DNA from: Ornithodoros turicata
Lineage: Eukaryota > Arthropoda > Arachnida > Ixodida > Argasidae
Assembly: GCF_037126465.1 (NCBI RefSeq)
Contig: NC_088202.1
Coordinates: 78,782,160-78,846,159 of the forward strand
DNA: 64,000 nt
Direction of reading: 5' to 3'
Under the pieces are notes generated by a model, which was not told the origin of the DNA, ran no database searches, and saw nothing but the letters and a program-made list of their open reading frames with translations. Positions 44,851 to 56,177 of the stretch are shown here, piece by piece (positions within the stretch are counted from its first letter, which is position 1; every line of letters begins with the position of its first letter). The translations under genes were made by a program, and so were the position numbers.

Positions 44851-46874
44851 TTCAGATCGAATGAATTCCTTTGTGGTGAGTGAACGAATTTTGTTTGCAT
44901 CATTTTGGTATTTGTCTTTTTTGGATAAAAAACCTCCCGCATTTATGTAAGTCCCTTCACAAGGGTCTTTAAGTAAACAAATGAAATGAAGAACTTCGTG
45001 ATACTTTCATAGTTGGAGCATTTTAATGCATATTTTAAAACAGTGGCTGCTAAAAATGTGTCAGACACCGTTACAAAGGCTGCCGTCTGTATCAGGTGAA
45101 TCATGATTTTTCCCAGAAGCCCAATAATGTATAACGCTGCATCACATATGCTATTTTGGAGCAATCTCTGCAGACATATTATGAAGATATTATCTGAGTG
45201 CCACAATAAACTATATGAACCACATTTCATGTTACATCATCTTCGACTAAAACATGCCTATTTGAGTATTTGAGCAGCCCAAGATACAAATCTTGGTTCC
45301 ACAAGGTCTACATCCTACTCGAACTGGGTGTGCACTTTGCACACAAAAGGAAAATTGCGAATAAAAAAATGGCTAGGAAGCAAGCGAACTGGGGTTTTAC
45401 ATCATGCATGGAAGATTGAGGTTTTCGATAGTCAACTTGTGTAGTGAGCACTTCTGGAGGACAGAACAGGAACCGAGGTCACACACAGGGTAACCTGCAT
45501 AACAGTGTGATTTACTTCCACATAACGATCATTAAAATACTTGAGGTGCTTAAACAATACTATTTGGGTGCTATCAGACAGTAAGAGTTCGAACAACACT
45601 TACGACATATTGACTGAATGGGTGGACAAAAGGATGCGTCAGAACAGGATTGGATTTGTGTCTGTGGTGGAATTGAGAGCCCAATGTAATTCCTACTAGG
45701 CGGAGCAGGCTGATGAGATGGTGCTTTGTGTCAGGGGTCAGCACAGTGGTTTATCCAGAATCCCAAGCATGGAGGAGTGTTGAAAAAAGTTCGGGGGGAG
45801 AGGAGATCATTATTATAGTTGCATCATTACCGACATGTGTCTACAGCTGAAATTGCAAGGGCACCCCCTGTAAGGGGTACTTCCACCTAGTATCTTGGGT
45901 ATTTAAAGCATGTAGTAGTTACTATGGGAAAGGCTTTGCGTATCCTGTTCACCGCGCAGACTGGTATAACGATTCTCTTGTTTTTTTTTCAAGTCTGTGC
46001 AACATCCATCTCACGAACTGTTGGTATGTAGTGTACGTATCTATTTCCTGTATCAGACACGCAAGCTTTGGACAAAGCTAAAGCTAGTAGGACGCCGAGT
46101 ATTAATTCAGCTGCACTCTTTCTGAATAAGTGACGAACAATAACGAAAAGTTCAGAAAAACTATTTTGTATTCAAACCAACCAGCATGATTGTGCACGAG
46201 ACACGTACGTTTCTTGTGAATATGAGCGCTAGGTTCGTGCTGCCCTCGAAGTTCTAAATATGCTACTTTAGGAGCAGCTCCTTGCAACATAAGCACTCGA
46301 CTTCTTTCGGCATTATTATGCAATGAACCACTCCGGCCCCTTTACACGGCGCCGTCAAACATGAAATTTACACAAACTGTTCATGTGCTTCATCGTGATG
46401 GATGCTGAAAGCTCATCTAACAGTCTGTCGTTGGAACTTCCTCTTCATGCTGAAGTCGATTCGCGGCTCAACATTTCAAAGGCAAGGCCTCCAAACTCTG
46501 CTGCACGTAGCAGGTGCCTCTCAGGTAGCTGAAAAGCTGACTTCTCGACTCCGCTGCGCTTCCGCGTCCATATTGAAAAAGCACCCAGCAATACGGAGGT
46601 TGCGGAAACCGCCCGAACTTCCGGTGTGGACTTTCCACCAATAAACGTCGCGGGCGTTTGACGTCATACACATGGGAAAACCACTGCATAATAGCTAGAG
46701 TTTTGCGCTGATCGCACGAGTTGAGGGCAGAAATCGAAACCGCTTTTCGGCTCCTTGTTTGGAATAGTTGGCGGCTCCGCAGAGACGAAACGTTTCAGTT
46801 GTAACTTGGAGGCACCATGTAGGTTCGTTATCCATACAAACAAAGACATTGACCAGGTTCTGGTCAGAGACCCT
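44851..46874. other. Interior of the TTAA-flanked segment, no gene recognised
   Basis: AT-rich sequence without recognisable domains or repeats. Confidence 0.45.
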
Positions 46875-47151
46875 TTAAATCTCGTGAGTCTGTCTCACCG
46901 CTCACGACACTCCATATGTAAACGCAACGCATAGTAAACGTTCAAGTAGTCTGTATATTCATCTCGCTGAGTGCACAAGTGTGAGGGTGTGGGCGTACCC
47001 AGGATCAGTGGCGTCGGGGTGTGGTGGGGGCATGGGTTTTTGTATGGAGCCCCTCCCCTACCTTGGTGATCTGGCTACGCCATTTACGATCTGATACAGG
47101 GTTCTGGAGGAAAAATCCGTATTAGGTAGTGCGATGTGCTGTTGCGACATA

Positions 47152-47700
47152 CCGTATTTTCACGCGTATTAGCCGCGGCTTATGCGCGATTTTTTTTTCT
47201 CACGGGCGCCCTGCAGCTTATCCACCGGTGCGGCTTATCTGATGACTATTTTTTCCTGGTATTTTCCCCATACGCCGATTTTAACAGCACTGCCCTGCCG
47301 ATGCACGAACAGTGCGTAACAGGAACGGGTCCATATTCGAGTAGATTGATCTTCCTGGTGCATTCCCCCAAGCAGCTTTAAGGAAAGTGGTGACAGTGAT
47401 TCACGTCTTCTGGAAGATCACGGACCCATCAGCCCACGAAAAACACCCGACAAGGGCACAATCCGATCTTGGTAGAACTCCAGAACTGACCTCCTCTGTT
47501 GTACACTGTGCCGATCCCGGAGTATGGACCACAGGGTTTATGGCCTTCTCTATGGTCTCCTTTGTCGCACAAATCAGTCGTCTCGTATTGCCCGCGGCTT
47601 ATCTGCGGGTGCGGCTTATCTGCCAGAAAATTTTCAAAACGTCCCAAAAAACGCGTCCTGCGGCTTATCTGCGGTGCGGCTTATACGCGTGAAATTACGG
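47152..47700. mobile_element. TA-flanked MITE with GCGGCTTAT motifs (549 bp)
   Basis: Flanked by TA (47150-47151 and 47701-47702). Ends are inverted: CCGTATTTTCACGCGTAT versus ATACGCGTGAAATTACGG. GCGGCTTATCTGC-type motifs recur in both arms. TA target sites suggest the Tc1/mariner superfamily; this style of terminus with TATAAGCCGC repeats is widespread in animal genomes. No coding capacity. Confidence 0.78.
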
Positions 47701-47702
47701 TA

Positions 47703-48481
47703 CTTGTCTGAAATCGACAGTTGGATCTCGAGGTTTATCCTGGCTGAAACTTCCAGGTGGTGCAAGATTGTTTCTTCCGACTAACCGACTCATACGGCAT
47801 ACTGCCCACCCTCAAACACAGTAATGGTACAGGTTCAAAAGGGGCCAGGCCAATACGGGCTGCTGTACTTGTGAATGAAGATTTCGAACAGCTGTGTCGC
47901 AAGCAGTACAATCATGTCTTATGACAGTTCAGGTGGTTTTTACGACTCTTTCGTTTGCTGCTTACTGCGCGTTCCCCACATGAGAGGCCGTAGGACATAA
48001 GTTGAAGAGTAAAGCGAGGCTTGGGATTTATTTTTCTGTTGTAGCTATTTTGCTGAAGGATATATTTCCCTTGCGGAGACGAAGTGGAACGAAAAAGAGG
48101 ACGACATCAACTGTGCCTAAGTAATTTTACGTTAGAGCACGCGGACGCTGCACGTTTATTTGAGCACAAACTGAAACATGATTATGCCGGGGTTTCTGTG
48201 GATTACTCTTACCATGCTTCATTTAACTATGGTGAGTACCTAGGCTATTATGCGTTTCGAGTCGGAACCTCGCGATACATGCGAGCATTTGCCGGTATGT
48301 TTCAAATCGTCCTTAAAATAACACTTACGTGTTTTCTGGTCATCTTTCTTTCACACTTCCTGTCACGCTATTTACTCATTCCTCTTTGTTATTCACTGCA
48401 AGATCGCAATACAAGTACAACTAAAAGCCACAGTGCTGCTGAACTGCTACGGTGGTAATCTTGTGGGTTGTGGTATTGCAG
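47703..48481. other. Upstream of the first recognised FN3 exon
   Basis: An open stretch ends at a strong donor context, ACTATG/GTGAGT at about 48231. Its exit phase 1 does not match the phase-0 entry of the exon at 48482, so I do not call it an exon. Confidence 0.4.
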
Positions 48482-48821
48482 GCCTCTACTGATGGCTCCG
48501 ACTGCAAGAATATGATCAGTCCCAACGTAATCAATATTAGTCATTCCGAAGTGAACTTGCAGTGGAAGAAAGCCTACCGGAGTTCGTACTACTGTATATG
48601 CCACAGTGCCGTAGCACAGGTTGGATTTGCAGCCGACTTTGCTGAATGCGATGCTGGGCCCCAGTGGAATTGCCGAGAAGTTCGCGACGAGAGACCTGCG
48701 GTAACAGCTGGAGGTCTGATGGCTGGCCAGGAACATATTTTCTGTGCCAGGCGTAGGTGCTCAACAGGAGTCTACAGCTCTGGCATCGAGTGCACAGCGG
48801 TCTTGGCACCTCAAGAACCAG
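48482..48821 (+). CDS. FN3-like domain exon 1 of a multi-exon host gene
   Basis: Acceptor GGTATTGCAG precedes 48482 and donor CAG/GTGAGG follows 48821. The exon is open and encodes one Cys-rich fibronectin type III-like domain: core Trp strand INISHSEVNLQWKKA, then SSYYCICHS and late strand LMAGQEHIFCARRRC. FN3 domains are ~90-residue beta sandwiches of cell-surface and adhesion proteins. It enters in phase 0 and leaves in phase 1, unlike the later exons, so it may follow a signal-peptide or linker exon not found. Assignment to the same gene as the exons at 54.3-56.1 kb is inferred from strand, domain and matching exit phase. Confidence 0.6.
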
Positions 48822-49849
48822 GTGAGGCAGTGCACCCATATCGGTGGCCAAAAAGAGCGAGCATGTCTCCTTAAGACTCATGGAGCTTGTGTGATCTGTT
48901 ATACGGACACCGCTGGAAACACTTATAAGGCATGCACAATTAGGATTTTTTTTCATGGGTTTGCATAATTAATTTGCCAAGCTATGGGGTCGTCGGCTGG
49001 AGCTCCCGTTTCTCGAGTGCTTCGAGACGTTCTTAGGCATTGTCCGATTCAGGTTGACTAAGGCGTCACATTTCCTGTCCGGCAACTAACTCTCCTAATA
49101 ATCGATACTTGAATTTTGAACAAGAACCAAACTCCATGCATGTCGCTTTCACGGATTTCCGCGAGCCTGAATTAGAGGAGTATAGTATATATATATATAT
49201 ATATATTCTTTTTTGGGAAAAACTTTAGTAACGATACCGCGGCTTCGAGGCAAAGAAAGGCAAAAAAGCTCAAAAATGCCATGCGTGCAGGTTCATGGCA
49301 AGATTATCCTATTTTACAAAGCAAAATTACCGTAAAGAATCAAATTTATTGTACAGAATAAACCCTTCATGTTGCAGACCATACCGCGGTAAGCCAGGCG
49401 TCTATATCTCGCCCCTTCTGCGCTACTTCAGCGCCACTATCGGAATAAAAGGAAAGCTACGTAAATTCTGAAATCGTATGTAGTGGAACAGACCTTTCCT
49501 ACCTTCCGATGTGGTTCGTTACCGCTACACGCTTCAGGAATCGTAATAGAAAACATTATAAAAACAAGACACAGGCTTTACGCTAAAAACAAGCGAAAAT
49601 AAAGAAAATACAGCAAAACTTGCATGTTTATGCAAATTTTGCTGTATTTTGTTTTGTTACGTATCGTAAGCCCGCGAAATCATACAGCGAGGCAGATGCT
49701 GCAGGCACACAGTCTTAAAACTTGAAACTCGACATAATTAGTGTGATGTAGCTTTGCACACCATAAGCTATCAATACCCGCACTGACAATATTTTTTTTT
49801 TTTCAGTGTTTCAGTTATTCATACAGCCTCGAGGCAAACATTTAAAGAT
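48822..49849. other. Intron sequence
   Basis: Contains an AT microsatellite at about 49184-49206. No gene seen. Confidence 0.5.
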
Positions 49850-50085
49850 GCACATCTTACGCGAACTCACTCACACAATGCATTTTCTACATAAACTTAC
49901 TTACTGTCAAACGTGTGAAATACGCCGAAACCTAACCTAACCTTGGTCAGTCTCGGCGTTCTACACGAACTGACTTACCCTCCAACGTGTGAAATATGTA
50001 AAAACCTATCATACCCTAACATTGGACAGTCTCGACGTGTGCATATTCTACACGAACTGACTTACCCTCCAGCGTGTGAAATACG
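49850..50085. repeat. 87-bp minisatellite, left part
   Basis: Two to three units containing TTACCCTCCAACGTGTGAAA and CCTAACATTGG. A LINE splits the array after AAATACG (50079-50085). Confidence 0.88.
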
Positions 50086-50089
50086 TTCT

Positions 50090-52072
50090 CATAGTTCAGT
50101 AGAATGTAACTGGGCTTTACTTAAAAACAAAGTTTCTGACTTTGTTAGCAGGTATATATACCCCGTGTAAAAATTACCAGTAAGTCGCACTCTCCATGGT
50201 ACAACAGAACATTGCGAAGAATGTGCAGCTATAAGAAGCTGCTTTTTCGTGCTGCCAAGTTTTCGCAGAGCGCCGTGAGATGGGAGAGGTACTATACGGT
50301 TGGTTCCCAGCATAAAAATTCTGTAAAGGAGGCTAAATCCCATTTTTTTCGCGTTTTACTCCCTGATATGTTGAGAAACAACCCGAAGCAATTCTGGAAC
50401 CTTGTTAATCATTATAGGCGACAGGAAACGTCGACAGTATTATGTAATACGTCTGGGGAGAGAATATCTGATTCGCAATGTGCTAACATGCTCAATGACG
50501 TGTTTATCAGTTCGTTCTCGCATCCTGTTCTAACTAGTTCTCCTGAGTTTCCAAGTTATAATTATATTCCTATGGATCCTATTGTAATTGAAGCTTGTGG
50601 AGTGGAAAAGATTATGAAGTCTTTAAAATTATCGTCAAGTTGTGGTACTGATTGTATTACGTCAAAGTTCTTCCTGTTACATCCTGTTATTCTTCCATTG
50701 TTTTGTCCATGGTATTCCAACAGTCTCTTAGTCAAAGGACCGTACCTGGTGAGTGGAAAGTCGGGAAGGTGGTACCACTTCACAAAACTGGTGATAAGGC
50801 TCGCCATACAACTACCGACCCATTTCACTAACCAGCGTTCCTTGTAAGATATTGGAACACATCCTATACACACATTTAGTCCGCTTTCTTGAGCACAATT
50901 CATTTTTTAGTAATTGCCAGCATGGTTTTAGGAAGTCTTTCTATTGTGAAACGCAGTTAGTTTCCTTTGTGCACGACCTGAACTCGGCCCTTGACGACGG
51001 ATCCCTGACCGACTGCATATTCTTGGACTTCTCCAAAGCATTTGACAAAGTGCCACACCAACTTCTCTTGCACAAACTTAACGCGCCGAACGTTGACACC
51101 AATATTCTAACTTGGCTTCGCTGCTTCTTACACAATCGCGTGCAATACGTAACGGCTAACGGCATCGATTCTAACTCAACTTCTGTACTGTCAGGTGTAC
51201 CGCAGGGTTCCGTTATCGGTTCTTTGCTCTTCCTAATATATATTAACGACTTACCACAATGTGTCTTTTCCTCCAGTATACGACTATTTGCCGATGATTG
51301 CGTAGTTTATAGAAACATTTCATGTGATTCTGACATCGATCTCCTTCAGTCCGACCTGAACAGTATAGTGCAATAGTGTGCGAGGTGGAAGATGGAGCTG
51401 AACATTAGCAAGTGTAAACATATGAGGATTTCGCGTAATCGCCAGGACAACATAAATTCACGTTACTCACTAGATGACATTATTTTAGAGCAAGTTACAG
51501 CTTACAAGTATCTTGGAGTTCACATTACTTCTAACCTGTCTTGGAAAACTCATATTAACCACACAGTGAGCAATGCAAACCGCACACTGGGCTTTATCAG
51601 ACGTAACTTCCATCTCTCACCTCAACTAACGCTTTATAAGTCTATTGTTCGTCCGAAGAGTATGCGGCTTCGGTCTGGGACCCAGGTCACAGTGTGCTTA
51701 TCGATGCTCTCGAGTCAGTTCAGCGCAGAGCAGTTCGGTTTATTTTCGGAAATTACCAGCGAACAGTTAGTGTATCGTCTATGAAAGCTTACCTTCAGTT
51801 ATCTGACCTCGTAGTACGCCGTAAAATCTCACGTTTGTGCCTTTTCCACAAAATATATTATCATAATCATTACCTGAAGGAATGTTTTGTAATCCCGCCT
51901 GCTTACATCTCTCATCGTCAAAAAGTAGGAGTCCTTTTTCTGTTCCAGCAAAGCATTCGGTGATTTGTTCTTTCCACGCACATCTCTCGACTGGAACCAC
52001 CTTCCCGGAAACTTAACATCAGTCTCTTCAACTGATTTATTTAAACGAGCTCTTTGTAATCATCTTATGTTT
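50090..52072 (+). pseudogene. CR1-like LINE ORF2, linker and reverse transcriptase
   Basis: Starts in the linker after the endonuclease (SHSPWYNRTLRRMCSYKKLL). Reverse transcriptase motifs follow in order: PDMLRNNPKQFWNLVNHY, CGTDCITSKFF, then after a frameshift near 50720-50850 a palm motif CIFLDFSKAFDKVPHQLLLH, GVPQGSVIGSLLFLIYINDL and the catalytic FADD box (RLFADDCVVY, about 51285-51315). TAG at 51375-51377 replaces a Trp codon in QWCARWKMEL. Frameshifts lie near 51660 and 51960. The C-terminal segment LIDALESVQRRAVRFIFGNY is typical of CR1. Inactive. Confidence 0.85.
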
Positions 52073-52106
52073 TGAATGACCTCTATGTTTCAATTTAGTA
52101 GTTATA

Positions 52107-52723
52107 CAGGGTGTCCGGCGAGAAAGTGTAAAAAAATCACACACACAAAAAAACTAGGGGTGATAAAAGCTTGAAGAAATCGGTAAAGAGGAAGAGTGAA
52201 ACAGACCGCAATCCTGTTATCAAACACCGATAAACGGGGTCACAGGGTTAGGTGATTGATAACAGGATTGAGGTCTGTTTCACTCTTTTTTGCTTGGTTT
52301 TTTGGTGGCGTTTCACTCTTGGATTTTGTTTGCTTATTTCTTCCAGCTTTCTTCGCAGAGGGAGAGCCCTTGGGCGGAGCTTGTATACGCGGCAAAGCAA
52401 AGGCCGCAAGAGCGCCCAACTTGCGACAGGATTGCGGGTGCTTTTCGGGTAGCAATTTTTCTCAGAAAAACGTGCGCAAAATCAAATAATTTTGACTGCG
52501 ATACGCTATTCCAGACATGGCCTTTCCATGGCAGAAAAACGTGACATTTCCTTGACATTTTTCAGAAATTAATTAGCGAAATTGAACTAATTAATTAATT
52601 ACACTAGCGAAAATCATTACAGCAGGTGGCAAAATCCGTCAGGAGTATCATAAAGCAAGTCCCATGCTTTTATCAGCCCTAGTTTTTTTGTGATTTTTTG
52701 ACACTTTCTCGCCAGACACCCTG
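52107..52723. mobile_element. TA-flanked MITE with CAGGGTGTC ends and nested hairpin (617 bp)
   Basis: Flanked by TA on both sides (52105-52106, 52724-52725). Ends CAGGGTGTCCGGCGAGAAAG and its near complement are part of ~60 bp of inverted similarity (through CTAGGG and TGATAAAAGC). A second inverted pair is inside: GTGAAACAGACC...CCTGTTATCA near 52197-52222 and its complement near 52256-52283. TA duplication suggests Tc1/mariner. No coding capacity. Confidence 0.82.
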
Positions 52724-52820
52724 TATACTATTGTGCATGTTTGCAGTTTTGTAATGCATATTCTGTATATTACCTACTCCCCTCTGTAACGCTGCCCTGA
52801 GGGTATCAAAATAAATAAAT

Positions 52821-53968
52821 AAATACGTAAAAACCTATCCTACCCTAACACTGTTCAGTCTCGACGTGTGCATATTCTACACGAACTGACTTACGCTCCA
52901 ACGTGTGAAATACGTAAAAACCTATCCTACCCTAACATTGGTCAGTTTCGACGCGTGCATATTCTATACAAACTAGCTTATCATCCACTGTGTGAAATAC
53001 GTAAAAAGCTATCCTACCCTAATATTGGTGAGTCTCGACGTGCGCATATTCTACACCAACTGACTTACCCTCCAACGTGTGAAATACGTAAAAACCTATC
53101 CTAACCTAGCCTTGGTCAGTCTCGACGTGTGCATATTCTACACGAACTGGCTTACCCTCAAACGTGTGAAATACGTAAAAAGCTATCTTACCCTAATATT
53201 GGTCAGTCTCGACGTGTGCATATTCTACACCAACTGACTTACCCTCCAACGTGTGAAATACGTAAAAACCTATCCTAACCTAGCCTTGGTCAGTCTCGAC
53301 GTGTGCATATTCTACACGAACTGGCTTACCCTCAAACGTGTGAAATACGTAAAAAGCTATCTTACCCTAATATTGGTCAGTCTCGACGTGTGCATATTCT
53401 ACACCAACTGACTTACCCTCCAACGTGTGAAATACGTAAAAACCTATCCTAACCTAACCTTGGTCAGTTTCGACGTGTGCATATTCTACACGAACTGACT
53501 TACCATCCAACTTGTGAAATAAGTAAAAAACCTATCCTACCCTAACATTGGTGTGTCCCGACGTGTGCATGTTTTTCACGAACTGACTTACCCTCCAACG
53601 TATGAAATACGTAAAAACCAATCCTACCCTAACATTGGTCAGTCTTGACGTGTGCATATTCCACACGAACTGACTTACCCTCCAACGTGTGAAATAAATA
53701 AAAACATATCCTACCCTAACATTGGTCAGTCTCGACGTGTGCATGTTCTACACGAACTGACTTACCCTCCAACGTGTGAAATACGTAAAAACCTATCCTA
53801 CCCTAACATTGGTCAGTCCCGACGTGTGCATATTTTACACGAACTGGCTTACCCTCCAACGTGTGAAATACATAAAAACCTATCCGACCCTAACATTAGT
53901 CATTCTCGACGTGTGCAAATTCTACATGAATTTACTTATCCCCCAACGTATGAAACGCGTAAAAACCG
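52821..53968. repeat. 87-bp minisatellite, right part (~13 units)
   Basis: The anchor GTCAGTCTCGACGTGTGCAT recurs at 52855, 52942, 53029 and on at exact 87-bp steps to 53899. 53116-53290 and 53290-53464 are almost identical, a two-unit higher-order repeat. Because 87 is a multiple of three, frames stay open and give a repeating 29-residue pattern that is not a gene. Confidence 0.93.
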
Positions 53969-54327
53969 AACCTGAAATGAAATCGCCGAGCGGGCTGATA
54001 CCACCGCTGAATCTACACACATCTGTCTGCCGAGGGTCGTTACTAAAGTACAACCGTTTTTTGTTTGGCTCGAAGTCAGGTGAGTATACAGCTAGATCAG
54101 TGTTGAAAGTAAGAGGAAAATTGCTGGCCGCTTGGTTTTGCTGTTTGTGCCTTGCCATATTTTGTCGCAAGACTCTGTATTGTTGAATGGCCTTCTAGAC
54201 GGACGGAGACTGCTTCCAAATGTATTGAAAGCGATATGTAATAGACGTTGTGGTCCTGGTGCGTTATTGACATCTTCACAACCAGATGAGCACTTGAAAC
54301 TTCATATACTATGCAAACTGCTTTTAG
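53969..54327. other. Intron sequence
   Basis: Between the minisatellite and the next FN3 exon. Nothing recognisable. Confidence 0.5.
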
Positions 54328-54603
54328 GGTGGCGATTCACAGTTGACCTAATCGAGCCTCGCCGGGCGCTTCTCATGTGGCGGGCTCCTGACAGCCGTCC
54401 TTTCGGGAAGGCACCCCTGAGCTACACTGTCACCTGGTGCCACTCCGTCGGTCCTCTGAGTTCTTGCCAAAGCAAAGCTGCGAACGAGGATGGAGCTGTC
54501 ATATCGAACCTGGACGCATGGCGTGTCTATAATTTGGCTGTCTGGGAGGTCCTCGGTATGGGTGCGCCCCTCTTTCACGCCCGGGTCAGGACAAGACCAG
54601 ACA
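54328..54603 (+). CDS. FN3 domain exon 2
   Basis: Acceptor CTTTTAG before 54328 (an in-frame alternative is TTCACAG ending at 54342); donor GACA/GTGAGT after 54603. 276 bases, entering and leaving in phase 1, encode a whole FN3 domain: IEPRRALLMWRAPDSRPFG, LSYTVTWCHSVG and the late strand WRVYNLAVWEVLG. Two cysteines (WCHS, SSCQS) could pair. The identity of the protein is unknown. Tandem FN3 arrays with one phase-1 exon per domain occur in receptor tyrosine phosphatases, sevenless/ROS-type receptors and adhesion molecules. Confidence 0.82.
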
Positions 54604-54691
54604 GTGAGTGTCGAGGAACTTTATTGAAGGGGCATTTTGCAGACAGCAAATGGTTGCTCAGTTGTGTAGCATTCGATGCCGTTTACTACAG

Positions 54692-54982
54692 ATCCTGGCG
54701 GCCCGGAATTCCTGAACATGGAAAACGTAGGCAACGGGGAAGTGCAGCTGTCGTGGTGGCCACCAGAACATGCCAGGGGCCCTTTGCAGGTGTACGAGGT
54801 ATCCTGGTGCGCGCACACCTGCGACACGCACGAAGCCTCCTGGGTCACGGGACAGTCATTCACGGCGCCACGTATTGCCTACTCGACCAACTATACATTT
54901 CGTGTGCGTGCAAAAAACGTCCTCGAAGACATGTCACTCGAGGGTCCTTACGCTTCTATTTCTGTCTTCACACCGCCCAAAG
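54692..54982 (+). CDS. FN3 domain exon 3
   Basis: Acceptor TTTACTACAG before 54692; donor AAAG/GTGAAT after 54982. 291 bases, phase 1 to phase 1, only 88 bp after the previous exon. It encodes a textbook FN3 domain: NVGNGEVQLSWWPPEHARGP, LQVYEVSWCAHTC and STNYTFRVRAKN with the usual tyrosine corner. Cys pair in WCAHTC. Proline-rich end VFTPPK marks the domain boundary. Confidence 0.88.
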
Positions 54983-55481
54983 GTGAATGCATTAGTCACG
55001 TTTTGCTACCTCCGACAAGGGATATCGCTTTGCCTCGGTAATACCTCAGCACAAACGCAAGCTTAAATGAGTATAATAAAAATGAATGCGTCAAAGTATA
55101 CTACTTTTGGTTAGGTATAGGGTAAGAGATAATAACTGCACGGGTACAAGCACTGGCTCCAGCTGTGCTACAACCCTGATCCATTGTGCCAGAAAAGATC
55201 AAATTGCGTTTCTCTACTTGATTGTCTTGATAGCTCGTAGGACTCCTTTCATTTATATGCTTGTTTAAACGACATGAGAAATCATTCCGCTTTCTCGATT
55301 TGGTCTTCTGTTGTATCTGTTGCTGTGAGGTGTGTCGATGCGCTACAATATTGCCTACAAATTCGGAAGTTATTTAACTACATAACGAACAAGAACATGT
55401 GTTTAAGTAAACAATGAATTCGGTGCACAGCCTGCATGAAAAGAAGTGCCTTCACGAACTTTGTTTTGTCTGCTCTTTTAG
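54983..55481. other. Intron sequence
   Basis: About 500 bp between FN3 exons; nothing recognisable. Confidence 0.6.
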
Positions 55482-55736
55482 ACATGACGTTCCATTTGAA
55501 GATGAATCAATCGTCAAGCGTACACCTGTCTTGGACGAGCAACCGGACGTCTCAAGAAGCGCTCACAGTGAAACACTGCTACCTTCATACCGCGCCGGGG
55601 TCGTGTGAGAAGTACTTCGCACACTCCCCGGGCAGAATATTTCCCAACACGGAGCCGTGGACAATGTCTAGCCTCGAAGTTACAGATTCCTCGGATACCA
55701 TCCTGTTCTATACTACGTATCGATCACCCCCGGGAA
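55482..55736 (+). CDS. FN3-like domain exon 4
   Basis: Acceptor TCTGCTCTTTTAG before 55482; donor GGAA/GTATGT after 55736. 255 bases, phase 1 to phase 1. HLKMNQSSSVHLSWTSNRTS gives the Trp core strand and LKMNQSS has a possible glycosylation site. Later strands are divergent (DSSDTILFYTTYRSPPG). It is shorter than a full FN3 domain, but phase and position fit the same gene. Confidence 0.75.
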
Positions 55737-55818
55737 GTATGTACATTTCATAAACCTACTACTACGGCTGTTGTCTTCTCTCCAATTAATAACGACATTT
55801 CGACGCCACACTTTGTAG

Positions 55819-56115
55819 AGTCCGGCGCGCCAACGGATGTGAAGGTGACCCCGCTCAACTCCTCAGCGCTATTGCTGACGTGGTCTCCTCCTGCTGAAGA
55901 GCATGGCCCCCTCCATGGATACATTGTAAAGTGGCACACCTTCTACGATGACGCAGAGTTTCTCCGCATTCGATCAAAGACTTTCCGGTCATTTGTAATC
56001 ACGGACGTCGAAGAACTGAATACTTACATCGTTGAAGTCGCTGCATACCACTCCTGGCACGGAGAGTTTCTTACCGGGCATATGTCTGTTGTCTATGGCA
56101 TATCGTACTCTTCAG
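55819..56115 (+). CDS. FN3 domain exon 5
   Basis: Acceptor CACACTTTGTAG before 55819; donor TTCAG/GTGAGA after 56115. 297 bases, phase 1 to phase 1. Classic FN3: GAPTDVKVTPLNSSALLLTW, SPPAEEHGPLHGYIVKW and LNTYIVEVAAYHSW. It follows exon 4 after an 82-bp intron. Confidence 0.9.
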
Positions 56116-56177
56116 GTGAGAAATCTGTAGGGTCATGTATTCTTCGCGCCGAAATTGTCGACAGGTTAAGTTACGGG

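Larger units (their letters stand above)
41700..46874. mobile_element. TTAA-flanked segment with AGGGTCTCTGACCAGAA ends (5.2 kb)
   Basis: A perfect 17-bp inverted repeat, AGGGTCTCTGACCAGAA, starts at 41700; its complement TTCTGGTCAGAGACCCT ends at 46874. Both are directly flanked by TTAA (41696-41699 and 46875-46878), as in piggyBac-like transposition. The interior carries LINE relics and a tRNA-like sequence but no recognised transposase. It is either a large non-autonomous element enlarged by later insertions or, less likely, two solo ends. Confidence 0.65.
50086..52820 (+). mobile_element. CR1-like LINE inserted in the minisatellite
   Basis: Reverse transcriptase domain followed by a 3' region ending GAGGGTATCAAAATAAATAA. 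The 5' end is truncated. AAATACG is present on both sides (50079-50085 and 52821-52827), a 7-bp target duplication lying inside the satellite unit. A TA-flanked MITE (52107-52723) interrupts the 3' region. Confidence 0.85.

Noticed and set aside
48084..48458. Open frame before the first FN3 exon with a strong GTGAGT donor inside
   Set aside because: No FN3 pattern, no good acceptor in frame, and its phase does not fit the next exon.
52850..53960. CCTAA-containing units as possible telomeric repeat
   Set aside because: CCTAA occurs once or twice per 87-bp unit rather than in tandem; not TTAGG telomere DNA.
53652..53975. Open frame of about 107 codons with a repeating 29-residue pattern
   Set aside because: It is the translation of the 87-bp minisatellite, open only because the period is a multiple of three.
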